This document shows, in pieces, positions 35,959 through 45,174 of a DNA stretch of 64,000 nucleotides (positions are counted from its first letter, which is position 1; each line of letters opens with the position of its first letter). The stretch spans positions 17,755 to 81,754 of the forward strand of contig CALARR010000362.1 in the NCBI GenBank assembly GCA_937889015.1, read 5' to 3'. The stretch is from an uncultured Planctomycetales bacterium (GTDB lineage Bacteria > Planctomycetota > Planctomycetia > Pirellulales > Thermoguttaceae). A program made the position numbers and the translations under genes. Under the pieces are notes generated by a model. That model had not been told where the DNA came from and did not search any database. It saw only the letters and a list, made by a program, of their open reading frames with translations.

Positions 35959-37344
35959 ATGGCAAACCGGTCAACTGGACTTCGTATCACAACAAGCCAT
36001 GATCGTCGCGCGACCTGCATTGCCCTTCTGGCAATGGCACTCACGATCCTGCTTCTGAATGCCCCCAGCCCCGTTCAGGCCCAGAACCGAACCAGTGCCG
36101 TGGGTGGTGTGTTGATTTCGAGTGACGGGATGTTGAGCCCGGCCGGGTTTGATGTGACCGGAGAACTGCGCGCCTTGCGCAGCCAGAGCCTGCAACCAAT
36201 CCCCGGCGAATTGGGCCAGAAGACGGCCCTCCGCAAGGTCTCGCTGCGCGGACTGGAAGAGGCCATCGTGCGGCAGATCGAGACCGGCCAGCCACTGCCG
36301 GACGTCATGAAGTATTTGGCCGGCTTGCAGCAGATCCAATACGTTTTCGTATACCCGGAAACGCAGGACATCGTCCTGGCCGGCTTTGGCGAAGGCTGGA
36401 AAGTAGACCAGCGCGGAAACCTGGTGGGAGCGAGCAGCGGCCGGCCGGTGCTGTTGCTGGACGACCTGCTGGTCGCCCTGCGCACGGCCCGCCAGGCAGC
36501 CCAAGGGGGCATCAGTTGCTCCATCGACCCGACCGCCGAAGGCTTAGTCCGCCTCCGCAACTACGTCTCCACCCTCAAGGCCGGCGGAAACATCCAAGCG
36601 GCCGTGGCGGGTATCGAGTCCACCTTGGGACCGCAGAAGATCTCCGTCACCGGCGTGCCGGCCACGACCCATTTCGCGCGGGTCTTGGTCGCCGCTGACT
36701 ACCGCATGAAACGCCTGGCCATGGATTTCGAGCCCTCCCCGATTCGCGGGCTCCCCAGCTACTTGAGTATGATTCCGGCCACCGGATCGGGCATGAACAG
36801 TGTCTTGCCCCGCTGGTGGCTGACGGCCGATTATCAACCCATGCTCCGTGACGTCGAAGGGCTGGCGTGGGAACTGCAAGCCACGCGCGTCAAGGCCATG
36901 ACTGAGGAGGATCTGCTGACCACCGACGGTACGCGTCAGCACACGGGCAAGGCCAGCCCCGCGGCCCAGCGTTGGGCCGACACGATGACGGCCCGCTACG
37001 AGGAGTTAGCCCTGGCCGATCCGATCTTCGGGCAGTTGCGAAACTGCATGGATTTGGCCGTGGTGGGGGCCTTGCTGGTCAAGGAAGATCTGACCAAGAA
37101 GGCCGGCTACAACATGCCGGTACTCCTGGATGCCAAACGCGTGGAATTGGACCAGTTTCCCGTCCCGCAACAAGTCAGCACCAAAGCCAGCCTGATCGAG
37201 AAACGCAGCAAGTGGATCATCAGTGCTTCAGGCGGGGTGCAGGTCAACAGTTGGGCCGGCCTTCAGAAGAGCCAAACCAGCGACGCTCCTGCCGCTGTCC
37301 GTACCAAGTCCGCCCCCACGAGCGGCACCTGGTGGTGGAACTGA
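35959..37344 (+). CDS. DUF1598-type secreted protein, copy 1
   Basis: A 461-aa secreted protein of a planctomycete family I know as DUF1598. GAAGG precedes ATG 35959. Signal peptide: residues ~1-41 (hydrophobic 'CIALLAMALTILLLNA', cleavage near VQAQ). The mature part begins 'NRTSAVGGVLISSDG' and contains a long conserved core ('PTAEGLVRLRNYVSTLKAG', 'SGMNSVLPRWWLTADYQPML', 'FGQLRNCMDLAVVGALLV') and a Ser/Thr-rich tail ending GTWWWN. Function unknown. Copy 2 lies 357 bases downstream and is identical in DNA over 1190 bases. Confidence 0.9.
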   Translation: MANRSTGLRITTSHDRRATCIALLAMALTILLLNAPSPVQAQNRTSAVGGVLISSDGMLSPAGFDVTGELRALRSQSLQPIPGELGQKTALRKVSLRGLEEAIVRQIETGQPLPDVMKYLAGLQQIQYVFVYPETQDIVLAGFGEGWKVDQRGNLVGASSGRPVLLLDDLLVALRTARQAAQGGISCSIDPTAEGLVRLRNYVSTLKAGGNIQAAVAGIESTLGPQKISVTGVPATTHFARVLVAADYRMKRLAMDFEPSPIRGLPSYLSMIPATGSGMNSVLPRWWLTADYQPMLRDVEGLAWELQATRVKAMTEEDLLTTDGTRQHTGKASPAAQRWADTMTARYEELALADPIFGQLRNCMDLAVVGALLVKEDLTKKAGYNMPVLLDAKRVELDQFPVPQQVSTKASLIEKRSKWIISASGGVQVNSWAGLQKSQTSDAPAAVRTKSAPTSGTWWWN

Positions 37345-37345
37345 T
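36156..37345 (+). repeat. 1190-bp direct repeat, copy A (matches 37865-39054)
   Basis: Identical to 37865-39054 at an offset of 1709 bases as far as I compared by eye, including third codon positions. It begins inside the mature coding region (after GATGTGACC versus GATGGGACC) and ends one base past the stop codon. The sequence between and outside differs. Confidence 0.85.
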
Positions 37346-37700
37346 CCCGGCAGGCAAGTTGCTCCTTCGGCCCGCAGTGACGCTCGGCTCCCACGCAGAC
37401 CGCAAGTCCTCGATCGCGCGTTCCGGCAGCGGCGACTCCAAAACGTGGCCCCGCAGAAGGGCCACACATTCAGCGGCTTGTCCTGCCCGAAGGTCGGGTG
37501 ATTTGCGAGACATAGCGAAAGTCTTTGGCTTGCAAAGCCTTTGCGTGCCAATTACCCTGGGAAGGTGTGACTGTTGCCCTCGGTATTGGCTGCCGAGGTC
37601 ACAGGCACCATTCTCATCCGGAACAGTAGCGGCCCGGTCGCATAGCCTGCCCCGGTGTTTACGTCGGCAGGTCGCGCCACCCCCTTCAGGAGAATCTGGC
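37345..37700. other. Spacer between the two DUF1598 genes
   Basis: 356 bases, unrelated to the leader of copy 1. It holds a 7-bp stem at 37445-37451/37459-37465 (GTGGCCC/GGGCCAC) without a T-tract and an AGGAG ribosome site for copy 2. No gene is supported. Confidence 0.5.
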
Positions 37701-39053
37701 ATGACGATTCGCCTCACGCATCTGCGGGCGGCGTTGGTTGGTCTATTCGCAATCGTTTCGTGGTTGGCCAGCATATCCCTCGTCCTCGCCCAAAACACCA
37801 CCAGCGCCGTGGGTGGTGTGTTGATTTCCAGTGACGGAAAGTTGAGCCCGGCCGGGCTTGATGGGACCGGAGAACTGCGCGCCTTGCGCAGCCAGAGCCT
37901 GCAACCAATCCCCGGCGAATTGGGCCAGAAGACGGCCCTCCGCAAGGTCTCGCTGCGCGGACTGGAAGAGGCCATCGTGCGGCAGATCGAGACCGGCCAG
38001 CCACTGCCGGACGTCATGAAGTATTTGGCCGGCTTGCAGCAGATCCAATACGTTTTCGTATACCCGGAAACGCAGGACATCGTCCTGGCCGGCTTTGGCG
38101 AAGGCTGGAAAGTAGACCAGCGCGGAAACCTGGTGGGAGCGAGCAGCGGCCGGCCGGTGCTGTTGCTGGACGACCTGCTGGTCGCCCTGCGCACGGCCCG
38201 CCAGGCAGCCCAAGGGGGCATCAGTTGCTCCATCGACCCGACCGCCGAAGGCTTAGTCCGCCTCCGCAACTACGTCTCCACCCTCAAGGCCGGCGGAAAC
38301 ATCCAAGCGGCCGTGGCGGGTATCGAGTCCACCTTGGGACCGCAGAAGATCTCCGTCACCGGCGTGCCGGCCACGACCCATTTCGCGCGGGTCTTGGTCG
38401 CCGCTGACTACCGCATGAAACGCCTGGCCATGGATTTCGAGCCCTCCCCGATTCGCGGGCTCCCCAGCTACTTGAGTATGATTCCGGCCACCGGATCGGG
38501 CATGAACAGTGTCTTGCCCCGCTGGTGGCTGACGGCCGATTATCAACCCATGCTCCGTGACGTCGAAGGGCTGGCGTGGGAACTGCAAGCCACGCGCGTC
38601 AAGGCCATGACTGAGGAGGATCTGCTGACCACCGACGGTACGCGTCAGCACACGGGCAAGGCCAGCCCCGCGGCCCAGCGTTGGGCCGACACGATGACGG
38701 CCCGCTACGAGGAGTTAGCCCTGGCCGATCCGATCTTCGGGCAGTTGCGAAACTGCATGGATTTGGCCGTGGTGGGGGCCTTGCTGGTCAAGGAAGATCT
38801 GACCAAGAAGGCCGGCTACAACATGCCGGTACTCCTGGATGCCAAACGCGTGGAATTGGACCAGTTTCCCGTCCCGCAACAAGTCAGCACCAAAGCCAGC
38901 CTGATCGAGAAACGCAGCAAGTGGATCATCAGTGCTTCAGGCGGGGTGCAGGTCAACAGTTGGGCCGGCCTTCAGAAGAGCCAAACCAGCGACGCTCCTG
39001 CCGCTGTCCGTACCAAGTCCGCCCCCACGAGCGGCACCTGGTGGTGGAACTGA
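37701..39053 (+). CDS. DUF1598-type secreted protein, copy 2
   Basis: A 450-aa paralogue of the preceding gene. ATG 37701 follows AGGAG by 8 bases. The signal peptide ('LRAALVGLFAIVSWLASISLVLA') differs wholly from that of copy 1, and the first mature residues differ slightly (SSDGKLSPAGLDGTG against SSDGMLSPAGFDVTG). From 'ELRALRSQ' to the end the proteins are identical. Two proteins that differ only in export signal and a few N-terminal residues are therefore made, each with its own upstream region. A strong terminator follows. Confidence 0.9.
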   Translation: MTIRLTHLRAALVGLFAIVSWLASISLVLAQNTTSAVGGVLISSDGKLSPAGLDGTGELRALRSQSLQPIPGELGQKTALRKVSLRGLEEAIVRQIETGQPLPDVMKYLAGLQQIQYVFVYPETQDIVLAGFGEGWKVDQRGNLVGASSGRPVLLLDDLLVALRTARQAAQGGISCSIDPTAEGLVRLRNYVSTLKAGGNIQAAVAGIESTLGPQKISVTGVPATTHFARVLVAADYRMKRLAMDFEPSPIRGLPSYLSMIPATGSGMNSVLPRWWLTADYQPMLRDVEGLAWELQATRVKAMTEEDLLTTDGTRQHTGKASPAAQRWADTMTARYEELALADPIFGQLRNCMDLAVVGALLVKEDLTKKAGYNMPVLLDAKRVELDQFPVPQQVSTKASLIEKRSKWIISASGGVQVNSWAGLQKSQTSDAPAAVRTKSAPTSGTWWWN

Positions 39054-39054
39054 T
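37865..39054 (+). repeat. 1190-bp direct repeat, copy B (matches 36156-37345)
   Basis: Second copy of the identical tract described at 36156-37345. The tract covers nearly the whole mature coding sequence and stops just after TGA. Confidence 0.85.
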
Positions 39055-39101
39055 GCCCACACAACCCAAAACGAGATAATCTCCACTGACGGATTGGTAG
39101 C

Positions 39102-39141
39102 AACGGCCGGGCGGCCCCCCAAACGCCGCCTGGCCGTTTTT
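39102..39141 (+). terminator. Rho-independent terminator after DUF1598 copy 2
   Basis: A 14-bp stem with one G-T pair (39102-39115 with 39125-39138), 9-base loop, then TTT. It also faces the convergent suf operon end at 39161. Confidence 0.85.
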
Positions 39142-39160
39142 CTCTGCAGACACCGACCCC

Positions 39161-39475
39161 TCAGAAGATCCCCAGTTCATCACGCGCTTCTTCGGTCATG
39201 CGGTCCGGGGTCCACGGCGGGCTCATCACCATCTCGACTTCCGCATCCTCGACCCCTTCCAGATCCAAGATCGCGTCGCGAGCCTCCTGGATCAACTGCG
39301 GTCCGGCCGGACAAGCCGGCGAGGTCATCGTCATCTTGACCTGGACGCGCGCTTTGCCTGGCTCCGTTTCTGTGACCTGGACCTCGTAAATCAGTCCCAG
39401 GTCAACGATACTCACAAGCAGTTCAGGGTCCTGAACCTGCTTCAAGGCGGCATAGATCGCCTGTTCAGACATCAT
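39161..39475 (-). CDS. sufT: SufT-like Fe-S assembly factor (MIP18/DUF59)
   Basis: A 104-aa protein of the MIP18/DUF59 family: 'LKQVQDPELLVSIVDLGLIYEV' at the N-terminus and the reactive-cysteine motif 'MTMTSPACPAGPQL' in the middle. These proteins help deliver Fe-S clusters to apo-proteins. Last gene of the suf operon, 69 bases after the Rieske gene. Two adjacent ATGs (39475 and 39472) are possible starts. Confidence 0.9.
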   Translation of the reverse strand: MMSEQAIYAALKQVQDPELLVSIVDLGLIYEVQVTETEPGKARVQVKMTMTSPACPAGPQLIQEARDAILDLEGVEDAEVEMVMSPPWTPDRMTEEARDELGIF

Positions 39476-39544
39476 AATAGTGTTGCTGGAAGATGCGAGG
39501 TTTAAGGCTGCACACGAGACTTCACAGTCTTGTGGATCATAACG

Positions 39545-39859
39545 CTACTCACCCAGGCGTACAAAGACATCACCGCCTTCTACCTTGACTTCATAGGCGG
39601 ATGTAGGCTGTGTGGCCGGCATCGACATCACTCGTCCGTCTCGAATGTCGAACTTGGCCCCGTGACGCGGACAAGCAATGCAATAGCCGTCTAACGGTCC
39701 GTCACCGAGCGGGCCATCGTCATGCGTGCAACGATCGCTCAGCGCGTAGAACTTCCCCCCGACATGGCAGAGCAGAACGAACTGTTCATCGATCTCAAAC
39801 ACGGCCTTGCCCGGGTCTGGGAGATCACTCGTCGTGCAGATGCGAACGAACTGCGCCAT
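39545..39859 (-). CDS. Rieske-type [2Fe-2S] ferredoxin
   Basis: A 104-aa soluble Rieske protein. The two ligand boxes are intact: 'CTHDDGPLGDG' (CxH) and 'CPRHGAKFD' (CxxH), 16 residues apart. No membrane anchor or oxygenase catalytic domain, so it resembles the ferredoxins of bacterial dioxygenases or the small NirD-like proteins. Placed between sufD and sufT, it may supply electrons for cluster assembly or be its client. Start ATG 39859; the open frame continues far upstream but only with non-family sequence. Confidence 0.92.
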   Translation of the reverse strand: MAQFVRICTTSDLPDPGKAVFEIDEQFVLLCHVGGKFYALSDRCTHDDGPLGDGPLDGYCIACPRHGAKFDIRDGRVMSMPATQPTSAYEVKVEGGDVFVRLGE

Positions 39860-39971
39860 TGCTGGGGTCCTGGTTTGCTGACGTGACCACGGAGACCGAG
39901 GAAGACGGCTTTCCCAGCTCCGAATAGGTCGCAGGCTTCCGGCGATCAACAACGCTGCCAATCGCCAACGG

Positions 39972-41282
39972 TCAACTGGGTTGATACTCGCGCACGCGGC
40001 GGCCAATGGCCTCGGCCAACGCTTCTTGTACACTGGGGATCGTAATGCGGTCGAAGACCTGCTGAAAGAAACCGGCAACAATCATCCGCGTGGCTTCCTT
40101 GCGGCTCAGACCGCGGGTCTGAGCATAGAACAACAATTCGTCGTCAACCCGGCCGATCGTGGCCCCGTGCGAGCAGCGTACATCGTCTGCCTGAATCTCC
40201 AAGCCGGGAATCGAGTCGGCGCGAGCGGCCTCGGAAAGAATCAAATTGTCGTCACGTTGATAAGCATCGGTCTTCTGGGCACCGGGCGCAACGTGAATCA
40301 TGCCGCGCCACACAATCCGCGACTTGTCCTGCAAAGCGCCTTTGTACAGTAGATCGCTGTGGCAATGGGCCGCGTTGTGGTCCTGCCGTGTGTGGTAGGC
40401 CAGGTGCTGCCGCCCCTCCGTGAACATCACGCCGTTGACCTGGGCCGCGGCGCCCGGTTCGTCCAGCCGGACCTGTTGGTTCACCTTCGCCAGACGCGCC
40501 CCCAAGGCCCCGATCGTCCACTGCAGCGATGCATCGCCACCCAAACGGGCCTCTTGCCGGGCAAAATGCCACACCCCCCTGCCCCAATTCTGCAGATGGA
40601 CATACCGCAGTCGCGATCCGCGCCCCAAGCACAGTTCCACCGCCCCGCAATGCAAACCATCCGCCGTCGAATCGAGGCTGGCAGTCTCCGCCAACAACGT
40701 GGCCTCGGCGCCGTCTTCCAGAACCACCAGCGTATGGCTCAGATCAACCCCGCCTGGCCCCAAGGCCGCAAACATGTGTAGCGGCTGATCGACGACGACA
40801 CCTCGCGGCACATAGAGCAGCGTTCCGCCCGAGCGAAAGGCCTCGCGCGCAGCGTCGAACCTGTCAGCCTGCCATTCGACCGTCCGGTCGAGATGCTTCT
40901 GGATCAACTCGCTGTGATCCACGCTGGCCTGCTCCAGATCGCCAAACACCACACCTTGCGAAATCCACCGTCGATCGAGGTGGGCCTCAAGCGTGCGGCT
41001 GTTGGCGGTCGTGTGTTGGCCCCCCAATTCCACGCCTTCGCGAAGCAGCGCCGGCGGCAATTCCGCTCCGCCCCACGGCTCGGGCGGGCCGAAACGCTCC
41101 CACGCAAAGGCCCGTAGGTCGGTCCGTTTCCACTCCTCATCCGTCCGATCCGGCATCGGCAGTTCGGCGAACCTCTGCCATGCCTGGCGGCGGCGATCCG
41201 TCGACCATTCCGGCTCTCGAAGGCCCCCTAGGAACTGCTCAAATGCCTGACTGCTGAATCCGGCGGCAACGGCGACACTCAT
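39972..41282 (-). CDS. sufD: Fe-S cluster scaffold subunit SufD
   Basis: A 436-aa SufBD-fold protein. 'YVPRGVVVDQPLHMF' and the C-terminal 'DDVRCSHGATIGRVDDELLFYAQTRGL' match SufD; the latter contains the conserved His of the SufB-SufD interface. Its ATG overlaps the sufB stop by one base (TAATG at 41280-41284). SufD pairs with SufB and SufC in the SufBC2D scaffold complex. Confidence 0.96.
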   Translation of the reverse strand: MSVAVAAGFSSQAFEQFLGGLREPEWSTDRRRQAWQRFAELPMPDRTDEEWKRTDLRAFAWERFGPPEPWGGAELPPALLREGVELGGQHTTANSRTLEAHLDRRWISQGVVFGDLEQASVDHSELIQKHLDRTVEWQADRFDAAREAFRSGGTLLYVPRGVVVDQPLHMFAALGPGGVDLSHTLVVLEDGAEATLLAETASLDSTADGLHCGAVELCLGRGSRLRYVHLQNWGRGVWHFARQEARLGGDASLQWTIGALGARLAKVNQQVRLDEPGAAAQVNGVMFTEGRQHLAYHTRQDHNAAHCHSDLLYKGALQDKSRIVWRGMIHVAPGAQKTDAYQRDDNLILSEAARADSIPGLEIQADDVRCSHGATIGRVDDELLFYAQTRGLSRKEATRMIVAGFFQQVFDRITIPSVQEALAEAIGRRVREYQPS

Positions 41283-42694
41283 TATCCGACCGTCCCTTCC
41301 ATCTGCAACTCAATCAAACGATTCATCTCAATGGCGTATTCCATCGGCAGTTCCTTGACCAGCGGCTCGATGAATCCGCTCACGATCATCGTGCTGGCCT
41401 CGGCCTCACTGAGCCCACGGCTCATGAGATAGAAGAGTTGTTCTTCGCCGATGCGCGACACGCTAGCTTCGTGGCCGATCGACACGTCTTGTTCTTCGAC
41501 CTCGATGTACGGATAGGTGTCGCTGCGGCTTTGCGGGTCCAGGATCAGCGCGTCGCAGACCACGTTGGACTTGACATGGTGGCAGCCCTTCTCGACCTTC
41601 ACCAGTCCGCGATAACTGGCCCGCCCCCCGGCCTTGGAAATCGACTTGGAAACAATCCGGCTGGAAGTGTGCGGAGCACAGTGAACCACCTTGGCCCCCG
41701 CGTCTTGGTGCTGCCCCACCGACGCAAAGGCGACCGAGAGGATCTCCCCTCGAGCGCCCGGTTCGAGCATGTACACAGCCGGATACTTCATGGTTAGCCG
41801 GCTGCCGAGATTGCCGTCAACCCATTCGACCAGGGCATCGGCATAGGCTACGGCCCGTTTGGTCACCAGATTGTAGATGTTGTTGGCCCAGTTCTGGATC
41901 GTGGTGTAGCGGACTCGCGCCCCCCGCTTGGCCACCACCTCGACCACGGCCGAGTGCAGGCTTTCGGTGCTGTACATGGGAGCCGTGCAGCCTTCCACAT
42001 AGTGGGCATAGGCCCCTTCGTCCACGATGATCAGCGTTCGCTCGAACTGGCCCATGTTCGCGGCATTGATGCGGAAGTAGGCCTGCAACGGGAACTCGAT
42101 CTTGACGCCCGGCGGAACGTAGATGAACGATCCACCGGACCAAACCGCCGAGTTCAGAGCGGCAAACTTGTTGTCGTTGGGCGGAATGATCGTGCTGAAA
42201 TACTCTCGCACCAGGTCCGGATAGAGGCGCACCGCCGAATCCATGTCGGTGAAGATCACTCCCTGCTTGCTCAACTCTTCACGCAGCGAACCGTAGACGA
42301 CTTCGCTCTCGTACTGCGCCTTCACGCCCGCCAGAAACTTCTTCTCCGCCTCCGGGATACCCAACCGATCGAACGTCTGCTTGATGTCCGCCGGCACCTC
42401 CTCCCACGTGCGCCCCTGGCCTTCGGTCGGCTTCAGATAGTAGTAGATGTCCTGGAAATTGACCGCAATCTTGCCGCCCCATTGCGGCATCGGCTTAGAC
42501 TGGAAAATCTCCAGGCTCTTCAGCCGGAAATCGCCCATCCAGTCCGGCTCGCCCTTCATGTGCGAGATCTCTTCGACGATCTGCCGGTCGAGCCCTTTAC
42601 GGCTGCGGAAGACGTAGTGGTCTTCATTCCGGAAGTCGTACTTGTTGATCTCGCCGATCGGATCGGCAACACGTATCTTCAAGTCAGTGGCCAT
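41282..42694 (-). CDS. sufB: Fe-S cluster scaffold subunit SufB
   Basis: A 470-aa protein with the SufB N-terminus ('YDFRNEDHYVFRSRKGLD'), the segment 'SGGSFIYVPPGVKIEFPLQAYFR', and a C-terminal beta-helix with 'DVSIGHEASVSRIGEEQLFYLMSRGL'. Conserved Cys in 'VEGCTAPMYS' is the likely sulfur-relay residue. Start ATG 42694; upstream in-frame sequence does not match the family. Translationally linked to sufD. Confidence 0.97.
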   Translation of the reverse strand: MATDLKIRVADPIGEINKYDFRNEDHYVFRSRKGLDRQIVEEISHMKGEPDWMGDFRLKSLEIFQSKPMPQWGGKIAVNFQDIYYYLKPTEGQGRTWEEVPADIKQTFDRLGIPEAEKKFLAGVKAQYESEVVYGSLREELSKQGVIFTDMDSAVRLYPDLVREYFSTIIPPNDNKFAALNSAVWSGGSFIYVPPGVKIEFPLQAYFRINAANMGQFERTLIIVDEGAYAHYVEGCTAPMYSTESLHSAVVEVVAKRGARVRYTTIQNWANNIYNLVTKRAVAYADALVEWVDGNLGSRLTMKYPAVYMLEPGARGEILSVAFASVGQHQDAGAKVVHCAPHTSSRIVSKSISKAGGRASYRGLVKVEKGCHHVKSNVVCDALILDPQSRSDTYPYIEVEEQDVSIGHEASVSRIGEEQLFYLMSRGLSEAEASTMIVSGFIEPLVKELPMEYAIEMNRLIELQMEGTVG

Positions 42695-42760
42695 CGGTCG
42701 GGTGTCTGTCTTTCTCGAAAATGGCGAATCATACCGTCGCTGCAAAGCACCGCTCGCAGT

Positions 42761-43615
42761 TCACTCTCCCTGGACTGCGACGAACTTTCCGTTGTCCCTA
42801 TCTCGGGTCCCGGTTTCCACATTCATCGCCGCCTCATCCTGGGCCGCATCGGGATACGAAGCCCGGATCGCATCGTAACCTTCGTTGTGCAAACGCACAG
42901 CCAATTCCGGACCACCGGTCTGGACAATCCGGCCCCCCAAAATCACATGCGTGAAATCAGGCGTGTTGTTCTCCAACAGCTTGTCATGGTGGGTGATGAT
43001 CAGCAGCCCCATCTCGCGATGTCCGATATTGGCGATACTCAGGCTCGCCAACCGCACCGCGTCCACGTCCAAACCACTGTCGGTCTCGTCGAGGATCGCG
43101 AACTTCGGCCGCAGCATTGCCATCTGAAGGATCTCAGCGCGCTTCATCTCCCCACCCGAAAAACCGTCATTCACATAACGTCGCGCAAACTCCGGATCCA
43201 TCTTCAAGTCTTCCATCTTCCCGCGCAACTCCTTGCGGAACTCACGCATCGGGAGCAACTCCTCACCTTCCTTGCGATCCGGCCGCCGCACATTGGTCGC
43301 CGCGTGGCGCATGAAGTCGGCCATCTTCACGCCAGGGATCGACACCGGTCTCTGAAAGGCCATGAACAGGCCCGCCCGCGCTCGCAGGTGCGGTTCCAAT
43401 TCCAGAAGGCTCACGCCGTTCAGATCGATCCGACCTTGCGTGACTTGGTAATTGGGATGCCCCATGATCGCCAGACCGAGCGTGCTCTTGCCCGACCCGT
43501 TCGGCCCCATGAGAGCATGTATCTCCCCTCGGCGGATTTGCAGATCCACCCCGCGCAGAATTGCCTTACCGCCCACGGTTACATGCAGATCGGAGATCGT
43601 CAGAACGTCGGTCAT
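42761..43615 (-). CDS. sufC: Fe-S cluster assembly ATPase SufC
   Basis: A 284-aa ABC-type ATPase: Walker A 'GPNGSGKSTLG', Q-loop 'FMAFQRPVSIPGV', signature 'FSGGEMKRAEILQ', Walker B 'FAILDETDSGLDVDAV', H-loop 'IITHHDKLL'. It powers the SufBCD scaffold. The last ~25 residues ('NVETGTRDRDNGKFV') extend the usual SufC length (~250 aa). It precedes sufB by 66 bases. Confidence 0.97.
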   Translation of the reverse strand: MTDVLTISDLHVTVGGKAILRGVDLQIRRGEIHALMGPNGSGKSTLGLAIMGHPNYQVTQGRIDLNGVSLLELEPHLRARAGLFMAFQRPVSIPGVKMADFMRHAATNVRRPDRKEGEELLPMREFRKELRGKMEDLKMDPEFARRYVNDGFSGGEMKRAEILQMAMLRPKFAILDETDSGLDVDAVRLASLSIANIGHREMGLLIITHHDKLLENNTPDFTHVILGGRIVQTGGPELAVRLHNEGYDAIRASYPDAAQDEAAMNVETGTRDRDNGKFVAVQGE

Positions 43616-43711
43616 GGCGGATGTCCGGTGTTAGGAGTCGGCCCCCAAATGGTTCGCCGACTCGATTCTCCCCGGCCGCGCAGACTGACAGTGGGCGGTG
43701 CAGGGATGGTT

Positions 43712-44380
43712 CTAAGTTTTGATCTTCTGGTGGTCGAACACGGGCACAACGTCTTCGACCTTCACAAATCCCGTCTGTCCAGGCATAGGCAGTTCGTCAG
43801 GCATTTTGGTCCCAACGCGCCCCACTCCGGACGATCCAGGCTCCTTGCCAATCCGATGGCCACGGATCTTCTCCTGCAGACGCATCAGTCCCTCGAGAAG
43901 CGCCTCAGGCCGAGGCGGACAACCGGGGACGTACACGTCCACAGGAATCACCATGTCCACCCCTTTCACCACATGATATCCATACTGAAAATAGGGCCCT
44001 CCACCCACCGTGCAGGCCCCCATCGCGATGACATACTTCGGCTCGCCCATCATCTCATACAGGCGTCGCACGCGGCTCGCCATCTTCATCGTGACCGTGC
44101 CGGCCACAATCATCAGGTCAGCCTGACGCGGAGTTCCACGAAAGGCGCCGGCGCCAAAACGGTCCATGTCGAAACGCGGCGCCCCAGCCGCCATCATCTC
44201 GATCGCGCAGCACGCCAGACCAAACGTCACCGGCCAAAGGCTTCCTTGTCGCGCCCAATTGAGCACCTCTTCCAACGTCGTCAACACGACGCCATCCTCA
44301 AACCGCGCTTCAATCCACGGTCGACCGATAGTGCCTTCTGCCTGCACAACAACTCTCCTTCCAACGAGGGACTCGGCCAA
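43712..44380 (-). CDS. nuoB: NADH-quinone oxidoreductase subunit B, isolated copy
   Basis: A 222-aa NuoB. All four ligands of the N2 [4Fe-4S] cluster are visible: the tandem Cys in 'GLACCAIEMMA', Cys in 'MGACTVGGGPY' and Cys in 'VPGCPPRPEALLEG'. The C-terminal ~45 residues after 'RGHRIG' extend the core and end 'VEDVVPVFDHQK'. nuoB normally sits in the nuoA-N operon; here it lies between sufR and sufC with no other complex I gene in the window. Its Fe-S cluster makes it a plausible SUF client. Confidence 0.92.
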   Translation of the reverse strand: MAESLVGRRVVVQAEGTIGRPWIEARFEDGVVLTTLEEVLNWARQGSLWPVTFGLACCAIEMMAAGAPRFDMDRFGAGAFRGTPRQADLMIVAGTVTMKMASRVRRLYEMMGEPKYVIAMGACTVGGGPYFQYGYHVVKGVDMVIPVDVYVPGCPPRPEALLEGLMRLQEKIRGHRIGKEPGSSGVGRVGTKMPDELPMPGQTGFVKVEDVVPVFDHQKIKT

Positions 44381-44553
44381 TTTCGGTTGCCCACACTGGC
44401 TCCCGAGGCTGGGACCGCGCTCGCTCGGTCACCCGCCCCGCAACCCCCCAAGGTCACAGTGACCTCCGGGCGACCGGTCCAAGCGGTACGCGGCGATCGA
44501 GCGGCAACTCAATCCAGCCAACGACTCTGATGTCCACTGAGTATAACCCCCCG

Positions 44554-45174
44554 TCACTTGGCTTGAAACTGGCACTCACAGTCGCCATCCAGCCGGCAGC
44601 GTTTCAACTCCACCGGCTGCCCCAGCAACTCGGAAAATAATAGCGATTCCATAGCACATACGGCCCGGTCGTTGTCCGCTAATTTGGGGTACGGACACGC
44701 TTGGGCCGTAAGCGTCGGACCCAACCCCATCCCACTCTGGACCGAAAACGGCACACGCCGCTCCGCGAGCAACTCACTCAACGAACGCATACGGTCTTCA
44801 AGCGTGTTGCCTTGCACCTGGCTCGCATATCTGCGAGCCAAGGCCTTCGCCACGCGACGCAACAACTCTCGACGCAGATCAGGATTGACGACCGAATTGA
44901 TCTCCCGCCAAAGCGTCATCGCCAGGTCCGGGAAATTCGAACCCGTCATCTCCAGGCCACGGTCGGTCAGACGGTAACGATGCCGCGGCCGCCCCCGACC
45001 CATACGGATAGACTCACGATCAATCAGCCCCCTCGCCATCATCCGCGCCAGGCGTTGACGAACCGCGGTCGCAGTCACCTCAATGGCTTCCGCCATCTCG
45101 ACCACGTCCAACGGTCCTGCAACTCGAAGCATCTCCAGCAAGTCCGCATCGGAGTTTACGGTTGCGTTACTCAT
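44554..45174 (-). CDS. sufR: SufR-like Fe-S-sensing transcription factor
   Basis: A 206-aa regulator. ATG 45174 has GGGGGAG about 8 bases upstream. Winged helix at ~10-75 ('DVVEMAEAIEVTATAVRQRLARMMARGLIDRE' region, then 'GRGRPRHRYRLTDRG'). The C-terminal part has five Cys: 'ACPYPKL', 12 residues on 'VCAMESL', then 'KRCRLDGDCECQFQ'. In cyanobacterial SufR such Cys bind a [4Fe-4S] cluster and the protein represses suf when clusters are plentiful. It leads the suf operon, with 173 bases before nuoB. Confidence 0.88.
   Translation of the reverse strand: MSNATVNSDADLLEMLRVAGPLDVVEMAEAIEVTATAVRQRLARMMARGLIDRESIRMGRGRPRHRYRLTDRGLEMTGSNFPDLAMTLWREINSVVNPDLRRELLRRVAKALARRYASQVQGNTLEDRMRSLSELLAERRVPFSVQSGMGLGPTLTAQACPYPKLADNDRAVCAMESLLFSELLGQPVELKRCRLDGDCECQFQAK

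Noticed and set aside
36972..37700. In-frame upstream extension of DUF1598 copy 2 by 243 codons
   Set aside because: It would run out of phase through the end of copy 1 and through the spacer; ATG 37701 has AGGAG and a signal peptide right behind it.
41954..44530. Very long + strand open frame (858 codons) across sufB, sufC and nuoB
   Set aside because: It lies antisense to three well-identified suf-operon genes, is rich in Arg/His/Pro, has no family motif, and arises from high GC codon bias of the opposite strand.
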